DNA from: Novipirellula caenicola
GTDB taxonomy: Bacteria > Planctomycetota > Planctomycetia > Pirellulales > Pirellulaceae
Reading direction: 5' to 3'
Length of the DNA stretch: 64,000 nt
Assembly (NCBI RefSeq): GCF_039545035.1
Contig: NZ_BAABRO010000007.1
Coordinates: 266,748-330,747 of the forward strand
Shown here: in pieces, positions 34,477-45,100 of the stretch
How positions within the stretch are numbered: the first letter of the stretch is position 1
Layout: each line of letters opens with the position of its first letter
The notes under the pieces: generated by a model
What the model was told of the DNA's origin: nothing
The model's database searches: none
The model's input: only the letters and a program-made list of their open reading frames with translations
Position numbers and translations under genes: made by a program

Positions 34477-35858
34477 TGAAGACTAGCATGGATCGATCTC
34501 AACAAAAAACACCTGCCGCGGCCTCTTCGTCTGCGGCTTCCCATCGGTTGTCTCGCCGCACGCTGCTGCGAGGAACCGGTGTCGCGATGGCGCTGCCGTG
34601 GTTGGAATCGATTCCGGTTTGGGGAAGCGAAACCGTGGCCGGCAACGATCCCACCGATTCCCCCAAACGTTTTGCAGCCGTCTTTATGGGGTGCGGGATC
34701 AACAGCAACCATTGGTGGGCCAAGGGAAGTGGCGACCAGATGGAATTGGGCAAAAGTTTGCAGCCGATGGAACCACTGAAACACAAGATGAATTTTATCA
34801 CCGGGCTGTTCAACGAAAATGCAACGGGCGTTGGCATTCACCCAGGGCAAACCGGGAACATCTTGTCAGGGGCACCCCTGCAAAAGGGATCCGAGCTGCG
34901 TGGCGACATCAGCATGGATCAAAAGCTGGCGAACCATTTTCAAGAGCAGACGGCGGTCCCCAGTATGGTTTTGGGCTGTGAGCAACCGGTGACCGGTTAT
35001 CACGAAACCAATTTTTCGATGGCCTACAGTTCGCACATTTCTTGGCAAAACTCGACGTCCCCGGTGCCGATGGAGGTCTATCCGTCGCTCGCCTTTGACG
35101 CGTTGTTTGACAATCACGGCAGCCGTCGCAACGAGAGCATCCTGGACCGTGTTCGCGAAGACGCCGTGTCGCTGAGTCACCGCGTCAGCTCGGCGGACAA
35201 AGCCAAGCTCGAAGAGTACTTGAGCAGCGTTCGTGAAGTCGAAAAGCGAGCCGCGTCGATGCGAGCAGCTCGCGACAAGGCCGCATCGCGGGCCAAGGAT
35301 CATGGCAAAACGATCGCGATGATGAAACGGCCCGACGATGGATTGCCCGAAGACATTCGCGAACACATGCGGTTGATGTGCGACATCGTCGCGCTCGGTT
35401 TCCAGACCGACAAATCTCGCGTCGCCACGCTGTTATTAAACCGTGACCTGTCAGGATTGTTTTATCCGTTTCTGGATGTGCAAAGCACGCATCACTCGGC
35501 ATCTCACCGCGACAAGTCGGACGAGTATGAACGGATCTCGCGGTACTACTGCAGCCAATACGCTTACTTGGCCAGCAAGTTGGATGCGATGCCCGAGGGG
35601 GACGGCACGGTGCTGGACCATTCATGTTTGCTGTTCATTTCGAGCATGTGGTCGGGCAACGCCCACGATTCCAACAAGGTGCCGGTGTTGTTGACTGGCG
35701 GTTTATCGGGCCGACTGAAAACCGGCCGCGTGCTCGATTACCTAGACAAAGGGGATGAGCAGCGAAAGCTGTGCAGCATGTACCTTTCGATCATGGATCG
35801 CATGGACGTCAAGCTGGATCACTTTGGTGACGCGGAAAAACGGCTCGCCGATCTGTAA
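34476..35858 (+). CDS. DUF1552 secreted protein with Tat signal
   Basis: A 460-residue protein that starts within the TGATG overlap with the DUF1592 gene; a GTG one codon earlier is equally possible. The N-terminus carries the twin-arginine signal RLSRRTLLRGTGVAMALP. The body has AAVFMGCGINSNHWW, QTGNILSGAPLQKGSELRG and an HHSASHRDKSDEYERI segment, all typical of DUF1552. It is related to DUF1501 and the sulfatase-like superfamily. Translational coupling suggests it works with the DUF1592 cytochrome in the envelope. Confidence 0.93.
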   Translation: MKTSMDRSQQKTPAAASSSAASHRLSRRTLLRGTGVAMALPWLESIPVWGSETVAGNDPTDSPKRFAAVFMGCGINSNHWWAKGSGDQMELGKSLQPMEPLKHKMNFITGLFNENATGVGIHPGQTGNILSGAPLQKGSELRGDISMDQKLANHFQEQTAVPSMVLGCEQPVTGYHETNFSMAYSSHISWQNSTSPVPMEVYPSLAFDALFDNHGSRRNESILDRVREDAVSLSHRVSSADKAKLEEYLSSVREVEKRAASMRAARDKAASRAKDHGKTIAMMKRPDDGLPEDIREHMRLMCDIVALGFQTDKSRVATLLLNRDLSGLFYPFLDVQSTHHSASHRDKSDEYERISRYYCSQYAYLASKLDAMPEGDGTVLDHSCLLFISSMWSGNAHDSNKVPVLLTGGLSGRLKTGRVLDYLDKGDEQRKLCSMYLSIMDRMDVKLDHFGDAEKRLADL

Positions 35859-35866
35859 TCCGAATC

Positions 35867-35968
35867 GTAGTGGACGAGGCAACGAGTCCCTCAAGAATCG
35901 TAGTGGACGAGGCAACAAGTCCCTCACCGAAGACTCAATCCCACGGGACTCGTTGCCTCGTCCACTAC
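35867..35968. terminator. Perfect 24-bp inverted repeat with duplicated left arm
   Basis: GTAGTGGACGAGGCAACGAG (35867 onward, 24 bases in all) is matched exactly by its inverse at 35945-35968. A second, one-mismatch copy of the left arm lies at 35900-35923. Either left arm can pair with the single right arm. It sits just after the DUF1552 stop codon, so it may act as a terminator or 3' stabiliser, or be a dispersed palindrome. Confidence 0.75.
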
Positions 35969-36069
35969 AAAGAAAACACTTCCCGCGTGATTTGTAACAT
36001 AACTGGAATCACGACGTTATTTCCGAACAGTATCTTACCGTCGCCAATCCAGCGATCACCGCAAAATCG

Positions 36070-36816
36070 CTAGTGATGTCCGTGGTCGTGTTCGAACAGC
36101 GATTTGACGCGTGCGATGACTTTCGGTTCGCCATCGGTTCGGTACGCTCCCTCGCCGCCTTGTTTTCGGCCACAGGTGTATTTCAGCCACACGTTGGCGT
36201 GACCGAACAAGCCGCTGTAATCCATTCCCCAAGTGCCTTCGCCGTAGCCATGGTCGGCATTGGTTTTACGATCGCGGCCTCGGTGCAATAGACCTGGATG
36301 CAGATCGGGGACCTTTGAAAATGCGGCTCCACCGCCGACGAACCACGCACTGTACTTTTTGTTGGGGCTGCACTTGGCCCACGGGGCGACGCAATGAGGA
36401 TTGCCCGCTCGAGCACAATCGTCCATCCGATAACGCTTCGGGGGACAATCGCCGCGATTGATGTCGCCCGGTTGATCGTGTTTGGGTTTGCGAGGATGGC
36501 CGGGATCAAGGCAAATGCCGTGGTGCGAAGTGTGGAACTCTTCGTGGCCGTGCTCGGCAGGATGCTCTGACGCATGCTCGTGCACGTCGGCATGATCCTG
36601 CACGATCTCGTAATCGTTGATTTCGCCGTGAGGCATTTCGTCGTCAGACCCCTCGTAATAAGGCATCTCGTTGTCGACGATCTCACTTCCCTGGTAATAC
36701 AACGCGTCGTCGTAGTAGCGGGGAGATTGGGCAACGCTGCCCGAAGCGGTCGCCAGACTCATCGCGACGCCAAGTGACACCGTAGCGATCGATCGAAGTC
36801 GATTCGAGATATTCAT
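36070..36816 (-). CDS. Secreted His-rich protein of unknown function
   Basis: A 248-residue protein not recognised as a known family. The start ATG 36816 precedes a signal peptide (RSIATVSLGVAMSLATASGSVAQ). Residues about 35-115 are rich in Tyr, Asp, Glu and His (HADVHEHASEHPAEHGHEEF), suggesting metal binding. The C-terminal half has conserved-looking Cys and Trp residues (CAPWAKCSPNKKYSAWFVGGGA) and ends in a His-rich tail (HDHGHH). It lies between the DUF1552 module and the HbpS-like gene. Its stop is preceded by no obvious operon partner. Confidence 0.7.
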   Translation of the reverse strand: MNISNRLRSIATVSLGVAMSLATASGSVAQSPRYYDDALYYQGSEIVDNEMPYYEGSDDEMPHGEINDYEIVQDHADVHEHASEHPAEHGHEEFHTSHHGICLDPGHPRKPKHDQPGDINRGDCPPKRYRMDDCARAGNPHCVAPWAKCSPNKKYSAWFVGGGAAFSKVPDLHPGLLHRGRDRKTNADHGYGEGTWGMDYSGLFGHANVWLKYTCGRKQGGEGAYRTDGEPKVIARVKSLFEHDHGHH

Positions 36817-36940
36817 CGTCCATCCGTTTGGCAAGAAAACAAAACGCCTTGCCAAAAGGATCGGCACAATCGCACCACCTTGACGCGGGGAATCGAATCA
36901 TCCATCACAGCTAGAACAACCGGCAAGGTTTATCGCGGTG

Positions 36941-39604
36941 CTAGCTAGCAAACGGGTTGCGATTGAATTTCTGGAATGGCAGCCGCACGCCACCGACAAC
37001 GTATTGATCGACGCGGATCGAGGCGTTGGGATCAAATCCCTGTTGCCCGGCAAAGGTGACCACGTCGTCTTGATCGACCCCGTCACCGCTGACACCAAAT
37101 CCGCCAACGAGCGTCGTTTGCGAGTTGCCGATGTAAAGCGGAGTGCTGCCGGGGAAGAAAACGACCCCGTTTTGGTTTGCTAGCGGTTGCACTTCATCGG
37201 TGCCAGCCACGACGACGGCGTCACCTGGGTCGCGGAAGTTGCGGCTTGGGTTGAAGGCATCAAACGCCAAGAAGCTATTGGTGGTTGCACTGCCATAGAC
37301 GTCAAAGTCCAGCGGTTGGTCGTTGACGATGTTCTCTGCGGTGACCGGATTGATTCCCGCGGTTCGCAGAATACTGTGCGGTGCAATTTGCTGGCATGGT
37401 CCTGGTTTCTGGTCACATAGATCTGCGGCCGAGTCGTTTTGCAAACCGCCACCCAGTGACGGGTCGACGTTGGAACCGGTTGGATAGCGAGGTTCGACAA
37501 TGAAACGGAAGGTGCGGTTGGTCAGTGCGGTGCCCAGCGGCACGGTGTCACCCGAAGGGTTTTCCAGGGACTGGGTAATCGGTCCAAACACGTCGTCGCC
37601 GTTGAAGTCGATGCGGTCGACCGCTTGCAGTGCGTCGGCGTCGGCATAGTAGGCGGTGTTGCGAGCCTTGGCGATCGAGACATCAATCGAAAAGACGGTC
37701 GCGTCGGGCATTCGGTACAGCCCCAACAGTTCGCCGTTGGTATCCGCGACGGCTAGTACCATGCGTGTTTTCGCACCAGGACGGAAGTTATTGTCGATGT
37801 CCAATCGAATCGCCGCCCGCGTGCGGTCCGCTTCGTTCACGCCAGTGAGGATAATCTGCTCGACTCGTTCGGCGGTCAATTCGGTATCGACGGCCGAATC
37901 ATGCGGTGCCACCAACCAGCCTTCGGGGACCGATTGTCCGGCGAGCGATGTGTCGCCGTCTCCGTTGACGACTTTGTTTTCACCCGAATCGCTGCCTCGA
38001 CCGAGCGAACGTCCGACTTGGATCAGACGATCGATACCCGGTTGGCGAAATGATTGATCGGGGTGCGGTCCATAGATTTCCAGCGTGATGCCGACGAGGT
38101 CAATTCGACCCGTAGGCAAGAAGAAATCGGGAAGCGATGGCAAGGCGTTATTGAATTCGCTCAAGTCACGAACGAATGCCGAAGGGCCCACCAATCCTGT
38201 GCCGGCGGCGGCAACCAATGCCGTGAACTCGGCTTCGAGCACCTTCGATGCATTGGTGCGTTCTTTCTCGGTTTGAGCCGAGCCACCTCGCTCGCTGGCG
38301 TGCTGGAACCCTTGTTCGTGTGTGGCAAAGCCGTCTTCGCCGGGAAAGAAGACGCCGATTCCGCCAACCAAGTTGAACGATTCGCTCAGCGGGACGTTGG
38401 GCGTCGAGCCGTCGGGGTTGGTGACTACTTTGTAGAGCGGAATCCCGCCGGGCAACGTTGCGACGCCTCGTGATTGGCTGTCCAGAAACGTTTCGGTTGC
38501 GACGCCGTAGGACTCGGGCCATGTTTGAAAGAATTCGTCGGCGTTTCGCGGGACGTACGCAGGATCGGCGTTGAATCGCGAACCCAGGGCAAAGTCGTCG
38601 CCTGCGATGGTGATTTCGGTTTGGTCGTCCTTCGTTTCGACCGTCGACTGGGTGATCCCGTCAGCACCGGCATGCAGCTGGCTGTCGCGGCTTTGATGTT
38701 CGATCGCGAACAAGTCGACTTGCGGGGTAAAGTTCACCTCGGGTGGAAAGTGTCCGCCAACCCCGATCGGTGCGACAAACCCGGGGCCACGATAGGCGGG
38801 ATCGTCATTGATCGGCGACGATTCGACCTCGCGCTGAGTGACCGTCGATTGGCTGATGAAGCGAACGGTGCGGCTGGTCAGCGGAGCGGCGTTGCTGCTA
38901 AAGAATGCTGCGGTGCGAGCTTTGGCAACGGCGCCATCGATTGCGAACGCCAGTTGTTCGGGATCGTTCATCAAATCGGCATTAACGCCGTCTTCGACTC
39001 GGACGCCGAGGATTCGACCATTGCGATCGACCACCGCAATGATCGCATCGTTGCTGCTGGTGGCCATCGAAGCACGCTGCAGCAGCGTTTGGACATCACT
39101 TGCTTCGAGCAGGTTTTGGTCACCGAGACTTTCGGCGGCATTGAGCGATGCGAAGAATTCGTCACTCGCGGCTTGGAATACCCCATCGCTATCGACCTGG
39201 CTGGCTTTAGCGATATTCGCGAAGTCGGCCGTCGGCAACTCGGCGAGCGCAGTCGCTTCACCGATGCCCATGCGATTGAGATGATTGATCACGACAAGCG
39301 CGTCGAGCGCGCTAACGTGACCATTGTTATCGACGTCGACCATCGATTGCGATGTCGCGACCGCTTCGGTTTCTGCGACGCCAGTTTGCTCGCTCGCCTC
39401 GTTGTCGCCCGCGAATCGCTGCAGATAGTTGACCACCACCAAGGCATCGAGGGTGGACACATGCCCATCAAGATTCACATCGGCTGGCAATTGGTCGTTG
39501 TGTAGCCCCAGCACATCGCCGCCGGCCATCAGGTGCCGCGACTCGAGTCGCTCGGCCAACAGACGCCGTTTGGATTGGCGGCGACCAAGGGATGAAACTG
39601 TCAT
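36941..39604 (-). CDS. Planctomycete extracellular protein: dockerin-like repeats plus two HbpS/GlcG-like heme-binding domains
   Basis: An 887-residue secreted protein. The start ATG 39604 leads straight into the Planc_extracel-type motif (RRLLAERLESRHLMAG). Two dockerin-like calcium loops follow near residues 42-65 (DVNLDGHVSTLDALVVVNYL) and 85-108 (VDNNGHVSALDALVVINHL). Two large domains resemble HbpS/GlcG: the first near residues 165-520 with AVVDRNGRILGVRVEDG and AVAKARTAAFF, the second near 620-870 with AVADTNGELLGLYRMPD, IAKARNTAYY and GGFGVSGDGVDQD. HbpS-type proteins bind or degrade heme. The gene is divergent from the barrel/ten-heme cytochrome operon, which suggests a shared heme or redox theme; this link is inference. 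Confidence 0.82.
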   Translation of the reverse strand: MTVSSLGRRQSKRRLLAERLESRHLMAGGDVLGLHNDQLPADVNLDGHVSTLDALVVVNYLQRFAGDNEASEQTGVAETEAVATSQSMVDVDNNGHVSALDALVVINHLNRMGIGEATALAELPTADFANIAKASQVDSDGVFQAASDEFFASLNAAESLGDQNLLEASDVQTLLQRASMATSSNDAIIAVVDRNGRILGVRVEDGVNADLMNDPEQLAFAIDGAVAKARTAAFFSSNAAPLTSRTVRFISQSTVTQREVESSPINDDPAYRGPGFVAPIGVGGHFPPEVNFTPQVDLFAIEHQSRDSQLHAGADGITQSTVETKDDQTEITIAGDDFALGSRFNADPAYVPRNADEFFQTWPESYGVATETFLDSQSRGVATLPGGIPLYKVVTNPDGSTPNVPLSESFNLVGGIGVFFPGEDGFATHEQGFQHASERGGSAQTEKERTNASKVLEAEFTALVAAAGTGLVGPSAFVRDLSEFNNALPSLPDFFLPTGRIDLVGITLEIYGPHPDQSFRQPGIDRLIQVGRSLGRGSDSGENKVVNGDGDTSLAGQSVPEGWLVAPHDSAVDTELTAERVEQIILTGVNEADRTRAAIRLDIDNNFRPGAKTRMVLAVADTNGELLGLYRMPDATVFSIDVSIAKARNTAYYADADALQAVDRIDFNGDDVFGPITQSLENPSGDTVPLGTALTNRTFRFIVEPRYPTGSNVDPSLGGGLQNDSAADLCDQKPGPCQQIAPHSILRTAGINPVTAENIVNDQPLDFDVYGSATTNSFLAFDAFNPSRNFRDPGDAVVVAGTDEVQPLANQNGVVFFPGSTPLYIGNSQTTLVGGFGVSGDGVDQDDVVTFAGQQGFDPNASIRVDQYVVGGVRLPFQKFNRNPFAS

Positions 39605-39911
39605 ACGATTCACGATTACTCGCCGCAAAAAACGGGGGAAAGCGAACAGGATGGATGAGGGCACGTGCGAAGGGCTATCAAATGCTGCCTCCCCCCTCAT
39701 CTTACTTCGGATGGCAGGCGAAACGAGGCAGATTGCGATTTTGCTTTCCCTGACAACCCGAATAATCCGCACGATTTCACCAAACGGCACAAAGCGAACC
39801 CCCACTTTCGGCCGATAACTTTAGCGAGCGAGTTGGGTGAAGGGGGCAGACACAACCTGGTAGCACCCTCCGAAAATCATTGCTGAGGCGAGTGAAGACG
39901 ACTGAACAAAC
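39605..39911. other. Divergent promoter region of the HbpS-like gene and the barrel/cytochrome operon
   Basis: A 307-base gap between two divergent starts. No gene or palindromic element of the dispersed families is seen. Promoters in both directions are expected; I could not pick a reliable -35/-10 pair. Confidence 0.45.
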
Positions 39912-42098
39912 ATGATGGAACTTCGGGGAATCACGATCGCCATCGCTTTGGCCCTCGTTGGGGGCGGAGTCAGTTTGCGCGCTGACGATGGCGACGATTC
40001 TCCTGCCATCACCCAAATGACGCTGCGAGAATTGTTGAATTCCGGCGGAAACGACGCGGCCACGCCGGCGGGCGGTACGGTCCAGTTCGAGGTTGTGCCA
40101 GATCCACAGGCTGCGGCTCTGCAGCAAACCGAGAAGCAGCCTGCCCCGATGCCAGAGCAGGGTGAGCCGAATTCGCCACGTTCGTTTCGCGATTTGCTGA
40201 GCAATACGATCCGCCAGACGTCCGATTCGATCATCAAGGAAATTCGGCCCGATGCGGGCGGAAGCGACATCGACTCGTTTCAGCACGTCGACCCATTCCA
40301 GGATGACGTGGAATTGGATGCAAAAATCCGTCCCGAAGTGCTGCGTGATCCGCTTGAACCCGCAGACGAACTGCCGCGGATCAACCTGGACCGGCTCGAC
40401 GATACCAATCCATTGTACGTCGCACCGCGTGATGCACCCTACGGCTTTACGGGCCCCAGCGGCGTGTTGCCGACCGAGTATCAAACCAGCAGCCATTTTA
40501 TTCCGGTCGAGGATCGTTGGCGGTTGGGGCAACCCGATGCCGACCGCTACGGCAAAGGCCATCCGGTCAACGATGACTACTTAGGCGTCGAAGGCGCGTT
40601 TTGGGATCCCTACAACCAGAACGTGCTCAAGGGTGACTATCCGATCATCGGTCAGCACACGTTTTTGAAGCTGCAAGGCAAGAGTTTAACGCTGCTCGAA
40701 GGCCGTCAATTGCCGACCCCGACGACGCCGTTCGAGGCGACTCGCAATCCAGGCGCGTTTGGATTTTTTGGAGATCCCGACTCGTTTCTGGCGGCTCAGT
40801 ACACCTCGTTTGCGATCGATTTGTTTCACGGCAACACGTCGTTTAAACCCAACGATTGGCGAGTTCGATTGAACTTGGTCCACAACGTGAACCATTTGGT
40901 TGCCGATGAGCTTGGCGTTGTCAGCCCCGATGTTCGTGACGGAACGAGTCGTCATCGCGACGATTTCGCGTTGGAAGAATGGTTCTTTGAATCCAAAATT
41001 TCGGACCTCAGCCCCTATTACGACTTTGCCTCGGTCCGCGTCGGCAGCCAGCCGTTTGTCAGCGATTTCCGCGGCTTCATTTTCGCGGATATCAACCGCG
41101 GTGTCCGGCTATTCGGAACGCGGCATAGCAATCGCGATCAGTTCAATTTGATGTGGTTTGATCAAACCGAGAAAGAGACCAACAGCTTGCTAAACGTCAT
41201 CGATGACGATCGCAACCAAAATACCTGGATCGCCAACTACTATCGCCAAGACTTTCTGTACCCCGGCAACACCGCGAGCGTTTCGTTTCATGCCAACCAT
41301 GACCGGGCCTCGTTCGAGTTCGACAAGAACAATTTTCTAGTTCGTCCCGATCCAGTCGGTGTTTTCCAGCCGCACGATGTTCGCTCGTACTACTTCGGTG
41401 CGGCGAACAATGGTCACATGGAGCGGATCAACGTCAGCAGCGCGTTTTATTACGTGTTCGGCCGCGACGATTTGAATCCGATCGCTGGACGTGAAGTCGA
41501 CATCAGCGCCTACATGGCTGCGATCGAATTGTCGTATGACCGCGACTGGGTTCGTTTCCGCGCGTCCTACCTGTTCAATTCCGGCGACAGCGACACCAAC
41601 GATGACAAAGCGACCGGATTCGATGCGATCTTTCCCAATCCAAACTTTGCCGGAAATGAATTTAGCTATTGGGGACGCCAAGGCATCCGGCTGTTCGGCG
41701 TCGAGCTGACCAACCGGCTGAGTTTGAATCCGAGCATGCGGCAGAGCAAATTCCAAGGCCAAACCAACTTCGTGAATCCCGGTTTGCATCTGTTCAATCT
41801 AGGGTTGGACGCCGACATCACCCCGCGGCTGAAAACCATCAACAACTGCAACTTCTTGTGGTTCGAAGACACCTCGTCACTGGAAACCTATCTCTTCACA
41901 GGAGAGGTCGACAAATTCATCGGCACCGATATTAGCACTGGCCTTGAATACCGTCCGCTGCTAAATAATAACATTCTGTTATTGGGTGGGCTCGCGACAC
42001 TCATTGGCGGCAATGGATTGGAAGACCTATACCAGAATTTCAACGGAGAGCTCCGCAACCACGTGGCGGGCTTCCTCGAACTGGTCCTAGAGTTCTAG
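39912..42098 (+). CDS. Predicted outer-membrane beta-barrel (porin-like) protein
   Basis: A 728-residue protein with a signal peptide (MMELRGITIAIALALVGGGVSLRA). After an acidic, proline-containing linker, residues about 270-728 show alternating hydrophobic and aromatic patterns typical of beta-strands (AAIELSYDRDWVRFRASYLF, INNCNFLWFEDTSS). The protein ends in a Phe preceded by alternating residues (ELVLEF), the usual barrel-assembly signal. It is followed after 38 bases by a ten-heme cytochrome gene. Porin-plus-multiheme-cytochrome pairs carry electrons across the outer membrane in metal-reducing bacteria; the same role here is inferred from gene order, not from sequence similarity to MtrB that I can confirm. 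Confidence 0.75.
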   Translation: MMELRGITIAIALALVGGGVSLRADDGDDSPAITQMTLRELLNSGGNDAATPAGGTVQFEVVPDPQAAALQQTEKQPAPMPEQGEPNSPRSFRDLLSNTIRQTSDSIIKEIRPDAGGSDIDSFQHVDPFQDDVELDAKIRPEVLRDPLEPADELPRINLDRLDDTNPLYVAPRDAPYGFTGPSGVLPTEYQTSSHFIPVEDRWRLGQPDADRYGKGHPVNDDYLGVEGAFWDPYNQNVLKGDYPIIGQHTFLKLQGKSLTLLEGRQLPTPTTPFEATRNPGAFGFFGDPDSFLAAQYTSFAIDLFHGNTSFKPNDWRVRLNLVHNVNHLVADELGVVSPDVRDGTSRHRDDFALEEWFFESKISDLSPYYDFASVRVGSQPFVSDFRGFIFADINRGVRLFGTRHSNRDQFNLMWFDQTEKETNSLLNVIDDDRNQNTWIANYYRQDFLYPGNTASVSFHANHDRASFEFDKNNFLVRPDPVGVFQPHDVRSYYFGAANNGHMERINVSSAFYYVFGRDDLNPIAGREVDISAYMAAIELSYDRDWVRFRASYLFNSGDSDTNDDKATGFDAIFPNPNFAGNEFSYWGRQGIRLFGVELTNRLSLNPSMRQSKFQGQTNFVNPGLHLFNLGLDADITPRLKTINNCNFLWFEDTSSLETYLFTGEVDKFIGTDISTGLEYRPLLNNNILLLGGLATLIGGNGLEDLYQNFNGELRNHVAGFLELVLEF

Positions 42099-42136
42099 CT
42101 AGCAAATACGCTGGCAGTGATTGGGTGAATGGATTG

Positions 42137-45100
42137 ATGAACTGCCGACGTATCTTTCAGCTGACCTTTCTCGTGTGTCTGGCATCGTCGTCGGCGGGAT
42201 GGGCTCAATCGCCTCAGCAGCGAATTGCAACGCTGCGTGATTTTCTGAACGCGAACCGTCAAGCGGAATCCGAGCGTCCCACGGCGGACCGACCTGTGGT
42301 TCAAGTGGCCGCGACGGATTCGCATGCTGCGCCGATCGTGACCGCGGCTCCACCCAACATTCCGCCCGAAAACATTCCCGCACAGAAAATTCCTTTTCCC
42401 TCGGGAAGCTACCACGGCAAAGCACGTGTTGCCGGAGCGAGTGAGCCCGGGATTGGACGTCGCGGCGAGGATCCCTGGGATTTAGCACGCCGGCTTGGGA
42501 TCGCGGATAACGCGTCTTATCCGATTCCCGAAGATCTACGCTTTGACGATCTCGCTCGTCAGTCTGCTGCCGATGCCCATGCGAAAAGCGTCGGATGTAT
42601 CCATTGTCACACCGATGTCGGGCACATGCATCCGGTGAACTCGATCCAAATCGGGTGCACCGATTGCCACGGCGGCGATGCCACGTCGACCGATATCAAA
42701 ACCGCCCATGTTTGGCCTCAATACGGACCGGCCTGGAAAGACTCGGCCAATCCGGTTCGCAGTTACACGATTTTGAATCACGAATCACCCGAGTTCATTC
42801 GGTTTATGAACCCGGGTGATTTACGAGTCGCCCACATCGCATGCGGCCAATGTCACGCGAACGAAGTGCTACAGCTTCGCAAGAGCATGATGACCAACGG
42901 ATGTATGTTGTGGGGCGCTGCTCTGTACAACAACGGTGCCACGGGGAACAAGCGACCTCAGCACGGCGAATCGTACAGCATGAATGGCAAACCGCAGATC
43001 ATGCAAACCGTACCGCCGCCGACGGAATACGAAATGCGACACAAAGGCGTGCTGGCGTCGCTGAACCCGTTGATCCCGTATCAAGTCAGCCAGCCCGGTA
43101 ACGTATTGCGGATCTTTGAACGCGGTGGTCGTTTCCGGCCCGAGATCGGGATTCCCGAACGACTCGAAGAACCCGGTCGCCCACGCGAACGTTTGAGTCT
43201 GCGAGGTTTGGGAACTGAAAACCGGACTGACCCGGTTTACATCGGCTTGGCGAAAACACGGCTGCTCGATCCGACGCTGAACTTCCTCGGCACCAATGAT
43301 CACCCCGGCGATTATCGCAGCAGCGGTTGTAGCGCGTGTCACGTTTTGTACGCAAACGATCGCAGTCCAACCGCCAGCGGATTCTTGGCCAAATACGGCA
43401 ACAACGGCACCGCGGCGGCGGAGCGAGATGAATGGGTCAAATACATCGACCCGACCATTCGCAAGGATCAACCCGGCCATCCGATCCAGCACAAATTCGA
43501 ACTGCGAATGCCGACAAGCCAGTGTATGGTGTGTCACATTCATCCAGGCACGAACGTGTTGAACAGTTATCTCGGTTACATGTGGTGGGATAACGAAACC
43601 GATGGCGAGTTGATGTATCCGGAAGAACAAAAGGAGTTGACCGCCGAAGAATACATGCGGGCAACCGAGTCCAACCCGAACGAAGCGGCCGCACGCGGGC
43701 ATTGGAGTGATCCCGAATTCCTGGCCAACGTCAGCGACTTGAATCCTCATTTACGGCACACGCAGTTCGCGGATTTCCACGGTCACGGTTGGGTCTACCG
43801 AGCGGTGTTCAAGAAAGACCGTCACGGCACGTTGTTGGATTGGAAGAACGATCCGCTACCCGAGGTGTCGACCGAACAACTTCAAGAGGCGGTCAAACCG
43901 TCCACGCCGACTGAACAACAAGTTGGCAGGTGTCGTCCCGATGCTCCGGTTCACATGCAAGACATCCACATGGAAAAAGGGATGCACTGCGTCGATTGCC
44001 ATTTCTATCAAGACAGTCATGGCAATACGAAATTGTATGGCGAAGTCCGCGCGGCGATCGAGATTCAGTGTATCGATTGCCACGGCACGGCCGAAGAATC
44101 GCTGGTCGAAAAGGTCGACAAACAACTCGAGGCCGGCGAAGTGGCACGGTTGCCCACCAGTGGTCCGGCGGCGCCCGAAGGCGGCACGAATCTGTTGACG
44201 CTCGGCACCACCTTTGACAAACCACGCTTCGAGATCCTGCGTGAACCCGGAAAAGCACCCCGGTTGATCCAACGCAGCACCGTCGAACCGGATCTGTTTT
44301 GGGAAGTCAAACAAACCGCCGACACCGTTCGCCCCGACCATCCCGACTACAACGCACGTTCGCATGCCGCCAAAACGGTGCGAATGGGCGCCGACGGACG
44401 TCCAACGTGGGGCGGAACGAGCACTAATGATCTATTGGCGTGTGCTCATCGCAACGAAAATATGTCGTGCATCGCTTGCCATAGCTCGTGGAATCCGAGC
44501 TGTTTCGGTTGCCATTTGCCACAGCGAGCGAACATCAAGTCACCGGAACTACACAACGAAGGCGACGTCACGCGGAACCGAACCAGCTACAATTTTCAAA
44601 CGCTACGCGACGATGTCTTTATGCTTGCTCGCGATGGTACAGTGACGGGGAATCGAATTGGTCCTGCACGCAGCAGTTGTGCGATTCACGTGACCAGCTA
44701 CAACGCCAACCGCGAGGCGATCTACACGCAGCAACAAACGATCAGCGGCGATGGCATGAGCGGCATTGCGTTCAGCACCAATGTGCCTCACACCGTTCGC
44801 GGTGGTGCCGGGTTAATCAACGAAACCGATCCCGGCCACGGCGGCGTTTACGAAACCAAAAGCTGTACTGATTGCCATCTTTCGGTCAATAACGACAACA
44901 ACGCGATCATGACCCAGTTGTTGATGCAAGGAACGGGGTACACCAATTTTATTGGCAAGTACTGTTACGTTGCTGCCGGTGAACATGGTTTCGAAGCGGT
45001 CGTGGTGACCGAGAACACCGAGCCACAAGCGGTGATCGGCAGCTCGCTGCATCAGCTTGCCTATCCGGAAAATTACGAAGAGCATCTCGAGCATGACCGC

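Noticed and set aside
38474..39505. 343-codon plus-strand frame opposite the HbpS-like gene
   Set aside because: Antisense to dockerin and HbpS-like domains, with no export signal or domain of its own.
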